Made by a program: the position numbers and the translations under genes
Source of the DNA: Thalassospira lucentensis
Lineage (GTDB): Bacteria > Pseudomonadota > Alphaproteobacteria > Rhodospirillales > Thalassospiraceae
Direction of reading: 5' to 3'
NCBI RefSeq assembly: GCF_011806425.1
Contig: NZ_JAATOV010000001.1
Location: forward strand, 1,157,484 to 1,221,483
DNA length: 64,000 nt
Shown: positions 18,603 through 27,615 of the stretch, one piece after another
Layout: each line of letters opens with the position of its first letter
How positions within the stretch are numbered: position 1 is the first letter of the stretch
The notes under the pieces: generated by a model
Database searches by the model: none
Seen by the model: the letters and a program-made list of their open reading frames with translations, nothing else
What the model was told of the DNA's origin: nothing

Positions 18603-18628
18603 AAAGGCCGGTGCATGCACCGGCCTTT
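18603..18628. terminator. Bidirectional terminator between EAL and pckA genes
   Basis: A perfect 26-bp palindrome (AAAGGCCGGTGCA and its complement) followed by T-rich sequence. The rightward EAL gene ends at 18531 and leftward pckA ends at 18660, so it serves both. Confidence 0.88.
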
Positions 18629-18659
18629 GTCTTGGTCGTCGTTTTGGTCAACGCGCCAC

Positions 18660-20285
18660 TTATTCGGCAGCTTTGACGTCTGCGCTGCTGCGGATGGCAG
18701 CTTCGCGGACGTCGTCGGTGACGTGTTCTTCGAACTTGGTGAAGTTCTTTTCAAACAGACCGGTCAGGTTGGCAGCCGCCTTGTCGTAGGCGTCTTTGTC
18801 GTTCCAGCTTTCACGTGGGTTCAGCACGCTTGCCGGAATGTCGCCACAGGCGGTCGGATAGGCCAGACCGAAATACGGATCGGTTGCAAAATCAGCATTT
18901 TCCAACTCGCCGTTCAGGGCTGCATTCAAAAGGCCACGGGTGTAACCGATCTTCATGCGTGATCCAACGCCATAGGCGCCGCCCGACCAGCCGGTATTCA
19001 CCAGCCAGCAGTTTGCACCATGTTTTTCCATCAGTTCACCAAGAAGCTTGGCATAGACGGACGGATGACGCGGCATGAACGGTGCGCCAAAGCAGGCAGA
19101 GAACGCAGCGGTCGGTTCTTTGACGCCTTTTTCGGTGCCAGCAACCTTTGCGGTATAACCCGACAGGAAGTGATACATCGCCTGTGCCGAACTTAGTTTT
19201 GCAATCGGCGGCAAAACGCCAAAGGCATCACAGGTCAGCATGATGATGTTTTTCGGGTGACCACCACGGCCGTTATCCGATGCGTTCGGAATGAATTCGA
19301 TCGGATAGGAGGAGCGGGTGTTTTCGGTGTGACGGGCATCGTCGAGATCAAGCTCGCGCGATTGCTTGTTCATCACAACGTTTTCAAGAACCGTTCCGAA
19401 ACGTTCGGTCGTGGCGTGGATTTCCGGCTCAGCTTCTTTGGAAAGCTTGATCACCTTGGCATAGCAGCCGCCTTCGAAGTTAAAGACGCCTTCTTCGCCC
19501 CAGCCATGTTCGTCATCGCCAATCAGGGTGCGCGATGCATCAGCGGAAAGGGTGGTTTTACCGGTGCCAGACAGACCAAAGAAGATGGCGGTGTCGCCGT
19601 CTTTGCCCATGTTGGCAGAGCAATGCATCGGCATGACGCCCTTGCCCGGCAGAATGTGGTTCAGAACCGAGAAGATCGATTTCTTCATTTCACCGGCATA
19701 CCAAGTGCCGCCGATGATAACCATTTTACGTTCAAAGCTGACCATCACGAAGACGTTGGAACGGGTTCCGTCGACTTCTGGATCGGCCTGAAGACCTGGT
19801 GCATGCAACACGGTAAATTCCGGCGCAAAATCACGCAGTTCTTCTTTTTGCGGCTGGATGAACATGTTGCGGGCAAAAAGGTTATGCCACGCATTTTCGT
19901 TGATCACACGTACCGGCAGGCGGAAACGCGGATCGGAACCGGCATAGCAATCTTGAACGAACAGTTCGGTGCCCTGGAAGTAAGCGCGCACTTTTTGGTA
20001 CAGGCGCTCGAAAACGTCCGGGCTGACCGGGCGATTGACGTCGCCCCAATCAATATCATTTTTGGTGCTTTCTTCTTCAACGATGAAGCGGTCTAGCGGG
20101 GAACGGCCGGTATGTTCGCCGGTCAGTGCGACAAAGGCACCACCCTTAGCGATTTTACCTTCGTTGCGACGGATCGCATGTTCGTAAAGGCCAGCAGCGT
20201 CAAGGTTCCAATGAACGGCGCCAAGGTTTTTGAGGCCATGAGTTTCAAGGCCTACACGGCTGACAACGGGTCCTGATTGCAGCAC
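18660..20285 (-). CDS. pckA: Phosphoenolpyruvate carboxykinase (ATP)
   Basis: Converts oxaloacetate and ATP to phosphoenolpyruvate, ADP and CO2, the first committed step of gluconeogenesis from C4 acids. 541 residues, normal length. The kinase-1a motif GLSGTGKTT is at 237-245, the metal-binding kinase-2 GDDEHGW is at 256-262, and the oxaloacetate-binding arginine lies in [12 protein letters not shown] near 61. The GTG start has AGGAGA seven bases upstream. No regulator gene adjoins it. A 209-base gap separates it from the HugZ-like gene upstream, enough for its own promoter. Confidence 0.97.
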   Translation of the reverse strand: MLQSGPVVSRVGLETHGLKNLGAVHWNLDAAGLYEHAIRRNEGKIAKGGAFVALTGEHTGRSPLDRFIVEEESTKNDIDWGDVNRPVSPDVFERLYQKVRAYFQGTELFVQDCYAGSDPRFRLPVRVINENAWHNLFARNMFIQPQKEELRDFAPEFTVLHAPGLQADPEVDGTRSNVFVMVSFERKMVIIGGTWYAGEMKKSIFSVLNHILPGKGVMPMHCSANMGKDGDTAIFFGLSGTGKTTLSADASRTLIGDDEHGWGEEGVFNFEGGCYAKVIKLSKEAEPEIHATTERFGTVLENVVMNKQSRELDLDDARHTENTRSSYPIEFIPNASDNGRGGHPKNIIMLTCDAFGVLPPIAKLSSAQAMYHFLSGYTAKVAGTEKGVKEPTAAFSACFGAPFMPRHPSVYAKLLGELMEKHGANCWLVNTGWSGGAYGVGSRMKIGYTRGLLNAALNGELENADFATDPYFGLAYPTACGDIPASVLNPRESWNDKDAYDKAAANLTGLFEKNFTKFEEHVTDDVREAAIRSSADVKAAE

Positions 20286-20494
20286 GAATCTCTCCTGGTG
20301 GGAAATTGAATCTGGGGGTTAAATCTTCAATTTTACACAAACAATTGTGGGAAAAGTTTGCGTAGAGACATATTGTTACAAAGGTGTCTTAAAAGCAACC
20401 GGTCCTTTTGCCAAATACCAAGGAAAACGTAGGTGTTTTTGCGTTTGTGAAAATTCTGTGTTCAGACCCGACAATTAAATCTTCACAAACCAAA

Positions 20495-21268
20495 TCAGGC
20501 CTTTAAGTCGCGCGATTTTTTGCACATTTCGACCAAAATCTGCCGTGCGTCGGTGGGCGCGTGCACCGGATGGGGGAATTCTATTCTGATGTTGGGGGAC
20601 TCGGGCAAATCGGTTCCTAAAACCATGCCATCGCAATCAATGGAAATCATCTTCCAGTCAAGATCACTGGCATGATCGGTCTCGTACGCGACGATGTCGG
20701 CAATGGCATCAAGATGGTCGGCATTCATATGATTGATAATCTGGTCGTGCCCTTCTTTAAGCGCGTCGCAGTCATCAATCAGAAATTGTTTGCCGGTCAG
20801 GCGTCGTTGTTTGCCAAATCCACCAACCCAATAGGCGGCTTCCACGTCGACGCGATAAAATCCAAAATCAGCGAAATCTGCATATTGGGCTGCATCCGGA
20901 TGCGCCAGAAGGTAGCGGTTCCGAACCGCGGCAGAGGTATCTGGGATGGCGCGGCCAAACAGGGTCAGGCGTGCGGTATCGGTTTGGATCTGTGACGTGG
21001 CGTTCGATGGATTGTCTGATCCGCTGAAAAGCAGTGAAAGCCGGGCATCTGCCTTTAAATGGCGGGTGTGATCGGCCAGTTCCGAAATCAGCAGGATGGG
21101 CGCGCCATCAAGATCAGTGGCCGGAACCACCATGGAGGCAACCGGCCATCCGTCGCCAACTTGCTTATGACCAATGGCGGTGGTGGCAAGAACAGCCGCG
21201 TGTGATTGCCGGCACATACGCCGAAGATCAGATGCCGATGCGGTTGGTTTTTCGGGGGTGTTGGCCAT
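20495..21268 (-). CDS. HugZ-like heme-utilisation/flavin split-barrel protein
   Basis: A 257-residue protein with an N-terminal pyridoxamine-phosphate-oxidase-like split barrel (about 15-165: SHAAVLATTAIG, GWPVASMVVPATD, ADARLSLLF) and a C-terminal DUF2470-type domain with HMNADHLDAIADI. This layout is that of HugZ/HutZ-related proteins, which bind or degrade heme, and of related proteins of unknown role. The start at 21268 has AAGGCA upstream. No heme uptake genes lie nearby, so the heme role is only a family-level suggestion. Confidence 0.8.
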   Translation of the reverse strand: MANTPEKPTASASDLRRMCRQSHAAVLATTAIGHKQVGDGWPVASMVVPATDLDGAPILLISELADHTRHLKADARLSLLFSGSDNPSNATSQIQTDTARLTLFGRAIPDTSAAVRNRYLLAHPDAAQYADFADFGFYRVDVEAAYWVGGFGKQRRLTGKQFLIDDCDALKEGHDQIINHMNADHLDAIADIVAYETDHASDLDWKMISIDCDGMVLGTDLPESPNIRIEFPHPVHAPTDARQILVEMCKKSRDLKA

Positions 21269-21746
21269 TTTGCAATGCCTTTTGCGGGTCGGTTTGATCG
21301 TTTCGGGCGGTATTTCGCAGAGCAATCTTAGGCCGTTAGGACACAGAGACAAATGGCAAATGTAAACATCGGAAAGGGTCGATTTGTCTGTCCACGTTCG
21401 TGGGAAGTTTGCTTAGGCCGATATTGCGCGCAAAGTACGTTTTAGTAGGAATTTATGGTCGGATTTGATTCCCAGAGCCGATGGGAAATCAACTTTTGGT
21501 GGTTTATTTTTCCGATGTGGAAATGACGTTTTCTTGGTCATCTAATTGTTACGAAAGGGAAAATTTAAATCCGGCGAATAACGGTTCATCGAAGTGTTGC
21601 GGTTTTATACACACGTATATGTCCGGGCGTTGTAATATTTACATCTATTCATATATTACAAAGGTAGGGAATTATCTGATCCGCAAAATACGATGACGCA
21701 TCAAAGCCCGCGTTTTGGTGTTGATCTTTTGTTGAGGCAATCTGCA
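21269..21746. other. Intergenic region before the response-regulator/kinase operon
   Basis: No gene supported. A hairpin, TTGATTCCCA (21465-21474) with TGGGAAATCAA (21482-21492) and one bulged A, is followed by CTTTT; it could attenuate rightward transcription or be an operator. A possible promoter, TTGTAA (21630-21635), 16 bases and TATATT (21652-21657), lies 90 bases before the chosen start at 21747. Confidence 0.45.
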
Positions 21747-24011
21747 ATGTCCGATTATTCCGAAACTGCCCGCCCGCAAGAACAAGAGACTTCTTCGACA
21801 CCACCAAATGATGATCTGACAAAGGATGATGGTTCGGATTCTTTGTCCGAAGAGACGTGGAAAATTCTGATTGTCGATGATGATCTTGATGTGCACGAGG
21901 CGACCGTATTTTCGCTTAATAGGGTCAATATCCTGGGGCGGGGCGTGGAACTTTTACATGCACACAATGCCCAAGAAGCTCTTCACTGTTTAAAGTCCCA
22001 TGCGAACATCGCCGTGATCATGCTTGATGTGGTGATGGAGGAGCCTGATACCGGTCTGCGTCTGGTGGGGGAAATTCGCGATCTTGGCTTTACCGAACCA
22101 CGGATTATCCTGCGGACGGGCTATTCCGGGAAGGCGCCAGAAGATGAAGTCATCCGAAATTACGACATCAATGATTATCGGACCAAGGACGAACTGAGCC
22201 GTACAAGACTGATCACATCCCTTACGACGGCGATACGGTCATATGATCACATCCGCAGTTTGAGTGACACGCGTGCGGGCCTTGAGATGGTCATCGAAAG
22301 CACGCAACGTCTTTATAGTAACAAAAATCTTGAGCTGTTTGCCGAAGGTGTCCTGACCCAGATCGCAGCCATTTTGCGATTGCGATGCGAAGGTGCGATA
22401 TGCGCAGTGGGCCCGACGGCAGATGGCGACCGCAATCGTATGGTCGTTATGGCCGGCCTTGGGCGTTTTTCCGAAAAGGTCGGGGCCGAGTTGGGCGAGA
22501 TCGACGATGTCGACTTAACCATGGTAAAAGATGTTGCCCCCGACAATGTGACGCCCGAACTGCGCGATAACAAAATCGCATTGCGCTTTCGCACCGAAAC
22601 TGGCCGTGAACTGGTGATTTACTTTGAACATAATGGCGGGTTGCCCAATACGGATGTCGTGCTGTTACAGGTTTTTGCCAGCAATCTTGCGATCTGTTTT
22701 GAAAATCTCGATCTGATCAATCATTTGGGTGAGCTTGCCTTTGTTGATCAGCGGTTGGGATTGCCCAATCATAATGCATTTAGTCGTGAACTTGGCTGGT
22801 TGGTTTCGGGGAAATCGGCCAGTGCGACGGTTGCACTCGCCTCGATAGAGGAAGCGCCGCAGCTTGCTGTTGCCTTTGGCCTGCCCTTTGCCGAAGAAGT
22901 TATGTCGGCTGTTTACGATCGTTTGCGCGACGCCTTGGGGGAGGCTGTTTTGATTGCGCGCATTGGTGAATATACGCTTGGTATTGTTGATGCCACTGGT
23001 GAGGTCGCCCAATCGGTGATCGACAGTGTTTTCGACGAAATCTTTTTAATCAGAGACAACCGAATTTCGGTTTCGGCATCAACCGGGATTTTATATCTGG
23101 ACCCGACAGGGCAAATTCCATCTGACATTGACCGTGCCGCGCGCAGCACCTTACTGCGTGTGATGCAGGAACATCCGGGCACGACAATGATGTTTACGCC
23201 TGATATTGCCCATGACGTTGAAAAAACAGTTCGGATAAAATCGGCCCTGCGCGAAGCAACAAAGGCCAAGCAATTTAAGTTTGTTTTTCAGCCTAAAATC
23301 AACGTCGCCACCGGCGATGTTTCCGGTGCGGAAATACTTTGCCGGTGGGCGATGAATGGCAAAGCTGTTCCGCCGTCAGTTTTCATACCAATCGCAGAGC
23401 GGGCCGGGTTCAGTGCAGATATTGCGTTACAGAGTTTAGCGGCGGTTTCGGATTTTTGGGCAGATCTTAAAAAAGCAGGTTTGTCGAGATTGCCGGTCGC
23501 GATCAATCTTGCCGTACCAGATATCTGTAATTCCGATTTCGTCGAGGCCCTTGGCCGACAATGCGAAGAAAGTGATCTTTCGCCAGAACTTATTTCGTTT
23601 GAGATCACCGAAACCCAGGCAATTTCGGTCGATGAAGACGCATCCATGGGGGTGGCTGCACTTAAGCGCCGTGGCTTTAAGCTTTGGCTTGATGATTTTG
23701 GCACAGGCTATTCGTCTTTAAGTCATTTAGATTCACTTACGGTTGATGGCATCAAAATCGATAAATCGTTCATTTCCACGCTGACGATTGATAAGGCACG
23801 CGGCAGTGTGGCAGCGACGGCCAAGGCAATGGCAGATAATCTTGGCTTAAAATCGATTGCCGAAGGGGTCGAAACCCGAGAGCAGCATCAAATCGCCCGA
23901 CTGCTTGGCATCGAGACAGCGCAAGGATTTTATTACGCCAAACCGATGGATCCCGATGCCTTTATTGAATGGTTAAAGCACTGGGATATCGCGGCGCATG
24001 TCGGATATTAA
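21747..24011 (+). CDS. Response regulator with DUF3369 and GGDEF/EAL domains, c-di-GMP phosphodiesterase
   Basis: A 754-residue two-component output protein. The receiver domain (about 35-165) has the acidic pair IVDDDLD and phospho-acceptor D94 in MLDVVMEE. A DUF3369 domain follows (about 190-330), then a degenerate GGDEF fold and an EAL domain with EILCRW at 529, LDDFGTG around 648-654, VDGIKIDKSF and IAEGVET. The EAL active-site set looks complete, so phosphorylation probably controls c-di-GMP breakdown. The ATG at 21747 has TGAGG upstream. It overlaps the following kinase gene by 14 bases, which marks that kinase as its likely partner. Confidence 0.9.
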   Translation: MSDYSETARPQEQETSSTPPNDDLTKDDGSDSLSEETWKILIVDDDLDVHEATVFSLNRVNILGRGVELLHAHNAQEALHCLKSHANIAVIMLDVVMEEPDTGLRLVGEIRDLGFTEPRIILRTGYSGKAPEDEVIRNYDINDYRTKDELSRTRLITSLTTAIRSYDHIRSLSDTRAGLEMVIESTQRLYSNKNLELFAEGVLTQIAAILRLRCEGAICAVGPTADGDRNRMVVMAGLGRFSEKVGAELGEIDDVDLTMVKDVAPDNVTPELRDNKIALRFRTETGRELVIYFEHNGGLPNTDVVLLQVFASNLAICFENLDLINHLGELAFVDQRLGLPNHNAFSRELGWLVSGKSASATVALASIEEAPQLAVAFGLPFAEEVMSAVYDRLRDALGEAVLIARIGEYTLGIVDATGEVAQSVIDSVFDEIFLIRDNRISVSASTGILYLDPTGQIPSDIDRAARSTLLRVMQEHPGTTMMFTPDIAHDVEKTVRIKSALREATKAKQFKFVFQPKINVATGDVSGAEILCRWAMNGKAVPPSVFIPIAERAGFSADIALQSLAAVSDFWADLKKAGLSRLPVAINLAVPDICNSDFVEALGRQCEESDLSPELISFEITETQAISVDEDASMGVAALKRRGFKLWLDDFGTGYSSLSHLDSLTVDGIKIDKSFISTLTIDKARGSVAATAKAMADNLGLKSIAEGVETREQHQIARLLGIETAQGFYYAKPMDPDAFIEWLKHWDIAAHVGY

Positions 24012-25935
24012 TGCATCTGGCCAGTCGGGGCCGGACGGCGCGCCTGCGCTTACACTTTTGCCATCAGCGGGAAGAACTTGGTACCAAAGCCGTGTGTTTT
24101 GGCGCACGTCGCTGATTGCTTTTTGTATCGGCATGATCGTGATCGGTGGAAGTTGGGCAAGCTGGCAATTCGTTGAAGGAAAGCAACAGAACGATATTGT
24201 TTCGCGGCAGGTTCTGCTTGGCGCGGTGTCGCGGGAAAACACGATCCGCCGCTGGTTCGAAGCGGCATCGCAGATTTTGCAGATTGCTGCGCAAAATACT
24301 TCCATTCGCGACTTTGATCAGGCGCCAAATGCCACAGTTCAACAGCTTCGGTCGATTGCAACAATCGCACCGCGTTTTAGCCAGCTTCGCATCCTTGGCG
24401 AAGATGGGGTTGAGGAAATACGAATTGATCGCACACCAGATGGCCTAAAGGTCGCTGGTGTGGGCAGTTTGCAGGACAAATCAAACCGATATTACTTTAC
24501 CGAAACGGCGGAACTGACGTCGGGCGAAGTCTATATCAGCCCGATTGATCTTAATGTTGAACGGGGTGTGATTGAAATCCCGTGGCGCCCGACGGCGCGT
24601 TTGGCGACCCCAATCAGGGGGGTGGATGGTCGGCGCGGTTATCTTGTTTTCAATCTTGATATGGCCGTACCACTTGCCGACTTTGGCCGCGATAGCAACA
24701 GCACAACCAGAACCGAGCTTGTGAACAAAGATGGCTATTGGTTGGCCGGGGTTGAGGAGGAAAAGCTTTGGGCGTTTATGACCGGTGCGCCTGAAAACAT
24801 GGCCCGCGATCAACAAGTCCTTTGGCAAAAAGTTACCTTGAATGCCGGGGCGGCGGATGTGTTTTGGCATGAAGGGCGATTTTATTCTGCCCGTTTAATT
24901 ACCCCGATTGCATTATCGGGACTGCCATACGAATCCATCGCACAAAGCAGTTATGGAAAACTTTACATCATTGCGAGCGCGCCAGCATATAACACCCTGT
25001 TGGCGCCGCGGCCGTTCGATGTTGCAATCTTGCTGATCGGTGCCGTTCTGATGGCGATTTTGTCGTGTATTATTGGCATTTTCAATTTGCGCCGAAAGCA
25101 GGCGCAAGCATCGCAGGAGCGTATCGCAGCGCATCTTGTGTCGGTGCGAAGGATGGCGTCACTTGGGCGTATCGTTGCGGGCGTGACCCACGAAATGCGC
25201 ACCCCCATCGGCAATTCGGTGACGGTTACATCGACCCTTTCTGCCTTTTTGGATGATCTTTTGGCAAAAATTGATGGGCAAAAAATCGATCCAAAATCAT
25301 TGCGTGACGATGTCAGTTATCTTCAAAATGGTGTTCGCATCGTTCAGAAAAATCTGGATCGCACCGTCACCCTGGTCGGGCATTTTCGCCAAACTGCGGC
25401 CGATCAATCAAACCACAATCTGCGTGAATTTGATCTTTCCAGCCTGTTAATCGATTTGGTTGCGACATTGCGCGACCAGCTTCGAAAAGACGGCATTCAA
25501 ATCATTTTTGACGGGCCGAAAACGGCGCCGATTAAACATTATTCCGACGCGATTGATCAGGTGGTTCTAAGCTTGATCAACAATGCGGAACGGCATGCTT
25601 TCGCCGACCAATCCAATGGTGAAATTACGGTTCGGTTGGTGGATGCCGACCGCGATTTTTATCAAATCGACGTTCAGGATAACGGATGCGGCATTGATCC
25701 CAAGTTACATGAACGCGTGTTTGAACCGTTCTGGACCGCCAATGCGGCAAATCCGGGCAGTGGTCTTGGCATGGCGATTGTTGAAAGCGTTGTCGAAAGT
25801 GTTTTGGGCGGGGATGTCCACATGCGATCAAACATTGGTCAGGGCACGACGTTTTCAATCACGATCCCAAAAACCGTTCAGGAACGCGCCGATGGTGGCA
25901 AAAGCGCGTTTAATGTGTCTGATAAGAGTGATTAA
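23998..25935 (+). CDS. Membrane sensor histidine kinase
   Basis: A 645-residue kinase with a first membrane helix near 35-57, a periplasmic Cache-like sensor domain (about 60-330, including a GDxLQDKSNRYYFTETAEL-like ligand region), a second membrane helix near 342-365, and a cytoplasmic transmitter. The phospho-acceptor is H398 in VTHEMRTPIGN. The ATPase domain shows NNAERHA, DNGCGI and GSGLGMAIVES. The gene overlaps the response-regulator phosphodiesterase upstream, so it probably phosphorylates D94 of that protein, linking an extracellular signal to c-di-GMP. The signal is unknown. Confidence 0.9.
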   Translation: MSDINASGQSGPDGAPALTLLPSAGRTWYQSRVFWRTSLIAFCIGMIVIGGSWASWQFVEGKQQNDIVSRQVLLGAVSRENTIRRWFEAASQILQIAAQNTSIRDFDQAPNATVQQLRSIATIAPRFSQLRILGEDGVEEIRIDRTPDGLKVAGVGSLQDKSNRYYFTETAELTSGEVYISPIDLNVERGVIEIPWRPTARLATPIRGVDGRRGYLVFNLDMAVPLADFGRDSNSTTRTELVNKDGYWLAGVEEEKLWAFMTGAPENMARDQQVLWQKVTLNAGAADVFWHEGRFYSARLITPIALSGLPYESIAQSSYGKLYIIASAPAYNTLLAPRPFDVAILLIGAVLMAILSCIIGIFNLRRKQAQASQERIAAHLVSVRRMASLGRIVAGVTHEMRTPIGNSVTVTSTLSAFLDDLLAKIDGQKIDPKSLRDDVSYLQNGVRIVQKNLDRTVTLVGHFRQTAADQSNHNLREFDLSSLLIDLVATLRDQLRKDGIQIIFDGPKTAPIKHYSDAIDQVVLSLINNAERHAFADQSNGEITVRLVDADRDFYQIDVQDNGCGIDPKLHERVFEPFWTANAANPGSGLGMAIVESVVESVLGGDVHMRSNIGQGTTFSITIPKTVQERADGGKSAFNVSDKSD

Positions 25936-26014
25936 GGCGCAAAATTTGGACGCTTTGCATCCGAAAAATCGGTTTGTGATCAAACCGGCTGCCGTTGTGG
26001 ACTGGCGTTGTGGA

Positions 26015-26221
26015 CTAGGCTGTTTGACGTTCTGATGTCGTTTTTGCGTTTGTTTTTGTGGCGGCGCGCCGTTTGGGAAGCTGGGCAAGCACGCGCTTTT
26101 TGCCACCGTCACTTAGATCCCGCCATGATCCAATTTCATCGCCGGTGCGAAAACACCCCGAACAAAATCCGGATTTAGCATCCAATACACAAACACCTGT
26201 GCAGGGTGATTTTACGGCCAT
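26015..26221 (-). CDS. DUF1289 family small cysteine protein
   Basis: A 68-residue protein with the family pattern SPCTGVCVLDAKSGFCSGC (C7, C11, C20, C23), then RTGDEIGSWRDLSD and VLAQLPKR. The four cysteines suggest a metal site. Family function is unknown. The C-terminal tail is basic and Ala/Thr-rich. It is the only gene between the kinase and csbD. Confidence 0.88.
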   Translation of the reverse strand: MAVKSPCTGVCVLDAKSGFCSGCFRTGDEIGSWRDLSDGGKKRVLAQLPKRRAATKTNAKTTSERQTA

Positions 26222-26285
26222 CGGGATTTTGATCTTTGCTGTCAGGGTGACGGGTGTCGATTAAGAATGGCGACATACAAAACAG

Positions 26286-26330
26286 TTTCGCCCCCACGGA
26301 TCAAGGATGAACCTGTCCATGGGGGCGAAA
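26286..26330 (-). terminator. Terminator after csbD-like gene
   Basis: TTTCGCCCCCA (26286-26296) pairs perfectly with TGGGGGCGAAA (26320-26330). On the minus strand it follows the csbD-like gene by about 35 bases and leads into CTGTTTTG. Confidence 0.7.
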
Positions 26331-26364
26331 TGATATATTTTGTCCGTCTTTTGGCGCGGGACCG

Positions 26365-26562
26365 TTAGAGGCGGTCGAACCAGTCGCTTACTTGACGTTC
26401 GGCTTCTTCACGTTCGATGCCGTATTTTTCTTGAACGATGCCGACAAGCTTTTCCTGCTTGCCTTCGACCTGATCAACTTCATCATCCGTCAGGCGACCC
26501 CATTCACTTTTGACATCACCACGCATCTGTTTCCAACGTCCGGCGATTTGATCCCAATTCAT
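26365..26562 (-). CDS. CsbD family stress-associated protein
   Basis: A 65-residue hydrophilic protein with the family pattern MNWDQIAGRWKQMRGDVKSEWGRL, then DDEVDQVEGKQEKLVG and a C-terminal EEAERQVSDWFDRL. CsbD proteins are induced by general stress in several bacteria; no molecular activity is established. CAGGAG lies upstream of the ATG. It is a single gene with its own terminator. Confidence 0.92.
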   Translation of the reverse strand: MNWDQIAGRWKQMRGDVKSEWGRLTDDEVDQVEGKQEKLVGIVQEKYGIEREEAERQVSDWFDRL

Positions 26563-26821
26563 TTGGTTCTCCTGCTTTGGTTGAAGTTTGCTCGTGTCTT
26601 ACCTTATTTGTAAGTACCTAAGGTGTTTTCACCTTCTAGTATTCCAAACGGCTGACATGGGGATATGTTCCGTCGTCTTTGTTGAGATATTCTGATGGGG
26701 TGCGATTTGGGGTGCTTTACTTGCCTTATTTCGCGCATGCGGGTATAGCCCGTTCCATTGTTTTGATCGGCGTTGTTACCGTTGTTACCCGACGGGACAA
26801 AGGTGCGGCACGGAGGAAGAT

Positions 26822-27442
26822 ATGCGCGGCTATTTCGGGATTGGAATTGAAGGGGCAAGTAAGCCTTTAAATGTGGGCACCCTGTTTCGTTCTGCCCATG
26901 CATTTGGTGCGAGCTTTGCCTTTACGGTTGATGCGGACTTTCGCCAGCAGCGTTCCAACATCACCGACACATCAAAGTCCGGCGAACAAATGCCGTATTA
27001 TCATTTCCCCAATCACGATAATTTCTTTTTGCCGACGGGATGCCGAATGGTCGGTGTCGAGCTGACCTCGGATGCGATTGAGCTTCCGAGTTTCAAGCAT
27101 CCATCGCAGGCAGCCTATATTTTGGGCCCGGAACGCGGCAACCTTTCGCAAAGCATGCAGGATAAATGCGATTTCATCATCAAAATCCCGATGAGTTTTT
27201 GTGTGAATGTCGCCATTGCCGCAAACATTGTGATGTATGATCGCCTGATCAGTTTGGGGCGTTTTGCACCGCGCCCGGTCCGTGCCGGTGCGCCGACCGA
27301 ACCAAAGCCCCAAGGCCAGTATGGCGGCTGGATTTCGCGCACGCGTGAAAAACGTAAAGGCAATCCCGAACAGTTCCGCCAAGCCCCGCCGCCCGATTAC
27401 AGCGTGATCGATGGCCATCTTGACGATGAAGAAGACGCTTAA
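26822..27442 (+). CDS. SpoU/TrmH family RNA methyltransferase
   Basis: A 206-residue SPOUT-class methyltransferase that would use S-adenosylmethionine to methylate ribose in rRNA or tRNA. The three motifs are visible: GASKPLNVGTLFRSAHAFGA near the N-terminus (motif 1), YILGPERGNLS (motif 2), and IPMSFCVNVAIAANIVMYDR (motif 3, part of the trefoil knot). The C-terminal 60 residues are a charged, Pro-rich tail. GGAGGAAG precedes the ATG. The target nucleotide cannot be told. Confidence 0.9.
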   Translation: MRGYFGIGIEGASKPLNVGTLFRSAHAFGASFAFTVDADFRQQRSNITDTSKSGEQMPYYHFPNHDNFFLPTGCRMVGVELTSDAIELPSFKHPSQAAYILGPERGNLSQSMQDKCDFIIKIPMSFCVNVAIAANIVMYDRLISLGRFAPRPVRAGAPTEPKPQGQYGGWISRTREKRKGNPEQFRQAPPPDYSVIDGHLDDEEDA

Positions 27443-27487
27443 CGTGTAATCCCGGTTTTCTGAAAGATGCGGCTTTGCAGATACAAA

Positions 27488-27520
27488 GCAACGGCCGCGA
27501 GGGAGGGGCACGGCCGTTGC
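27488..27520 (-). terminator. Probable terminator downstream of trpE(G)
   Basis: GCAACGGCCG (27488-27497) pairs perfectly with CGGCCGTTGC (27511-27520). On the minus strand TTTGTAT follows. It lies about 100 bases after the trpE(G) stop. A second dyad, TGACCTGT with ACAGGTCA about 50 bases apart, overlaps the gap between the two. Confidence 0.55.
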
Positions 27521-27615
27521 AGTGTCTGACCTGTTGGGGTGCATATCCGTCTGGGGGGAGTGACGGGGACAGGTCAGGGTGCGTTATGGTTTAGGGGGTA
27601 AAGGCCATCTGCGTG

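Noticed and set aside
19257..20096. Plus-strand open frame of 279 codons
   Set aside because: Entirely antisense to pckA; it mirrors that gene's codon bias.
25994..26018. Direct repeat GTTGTGGACT, 13 bases apart
   Set aside because: Only two short copies in a gap with no regulatory context; likely chance or slippage.
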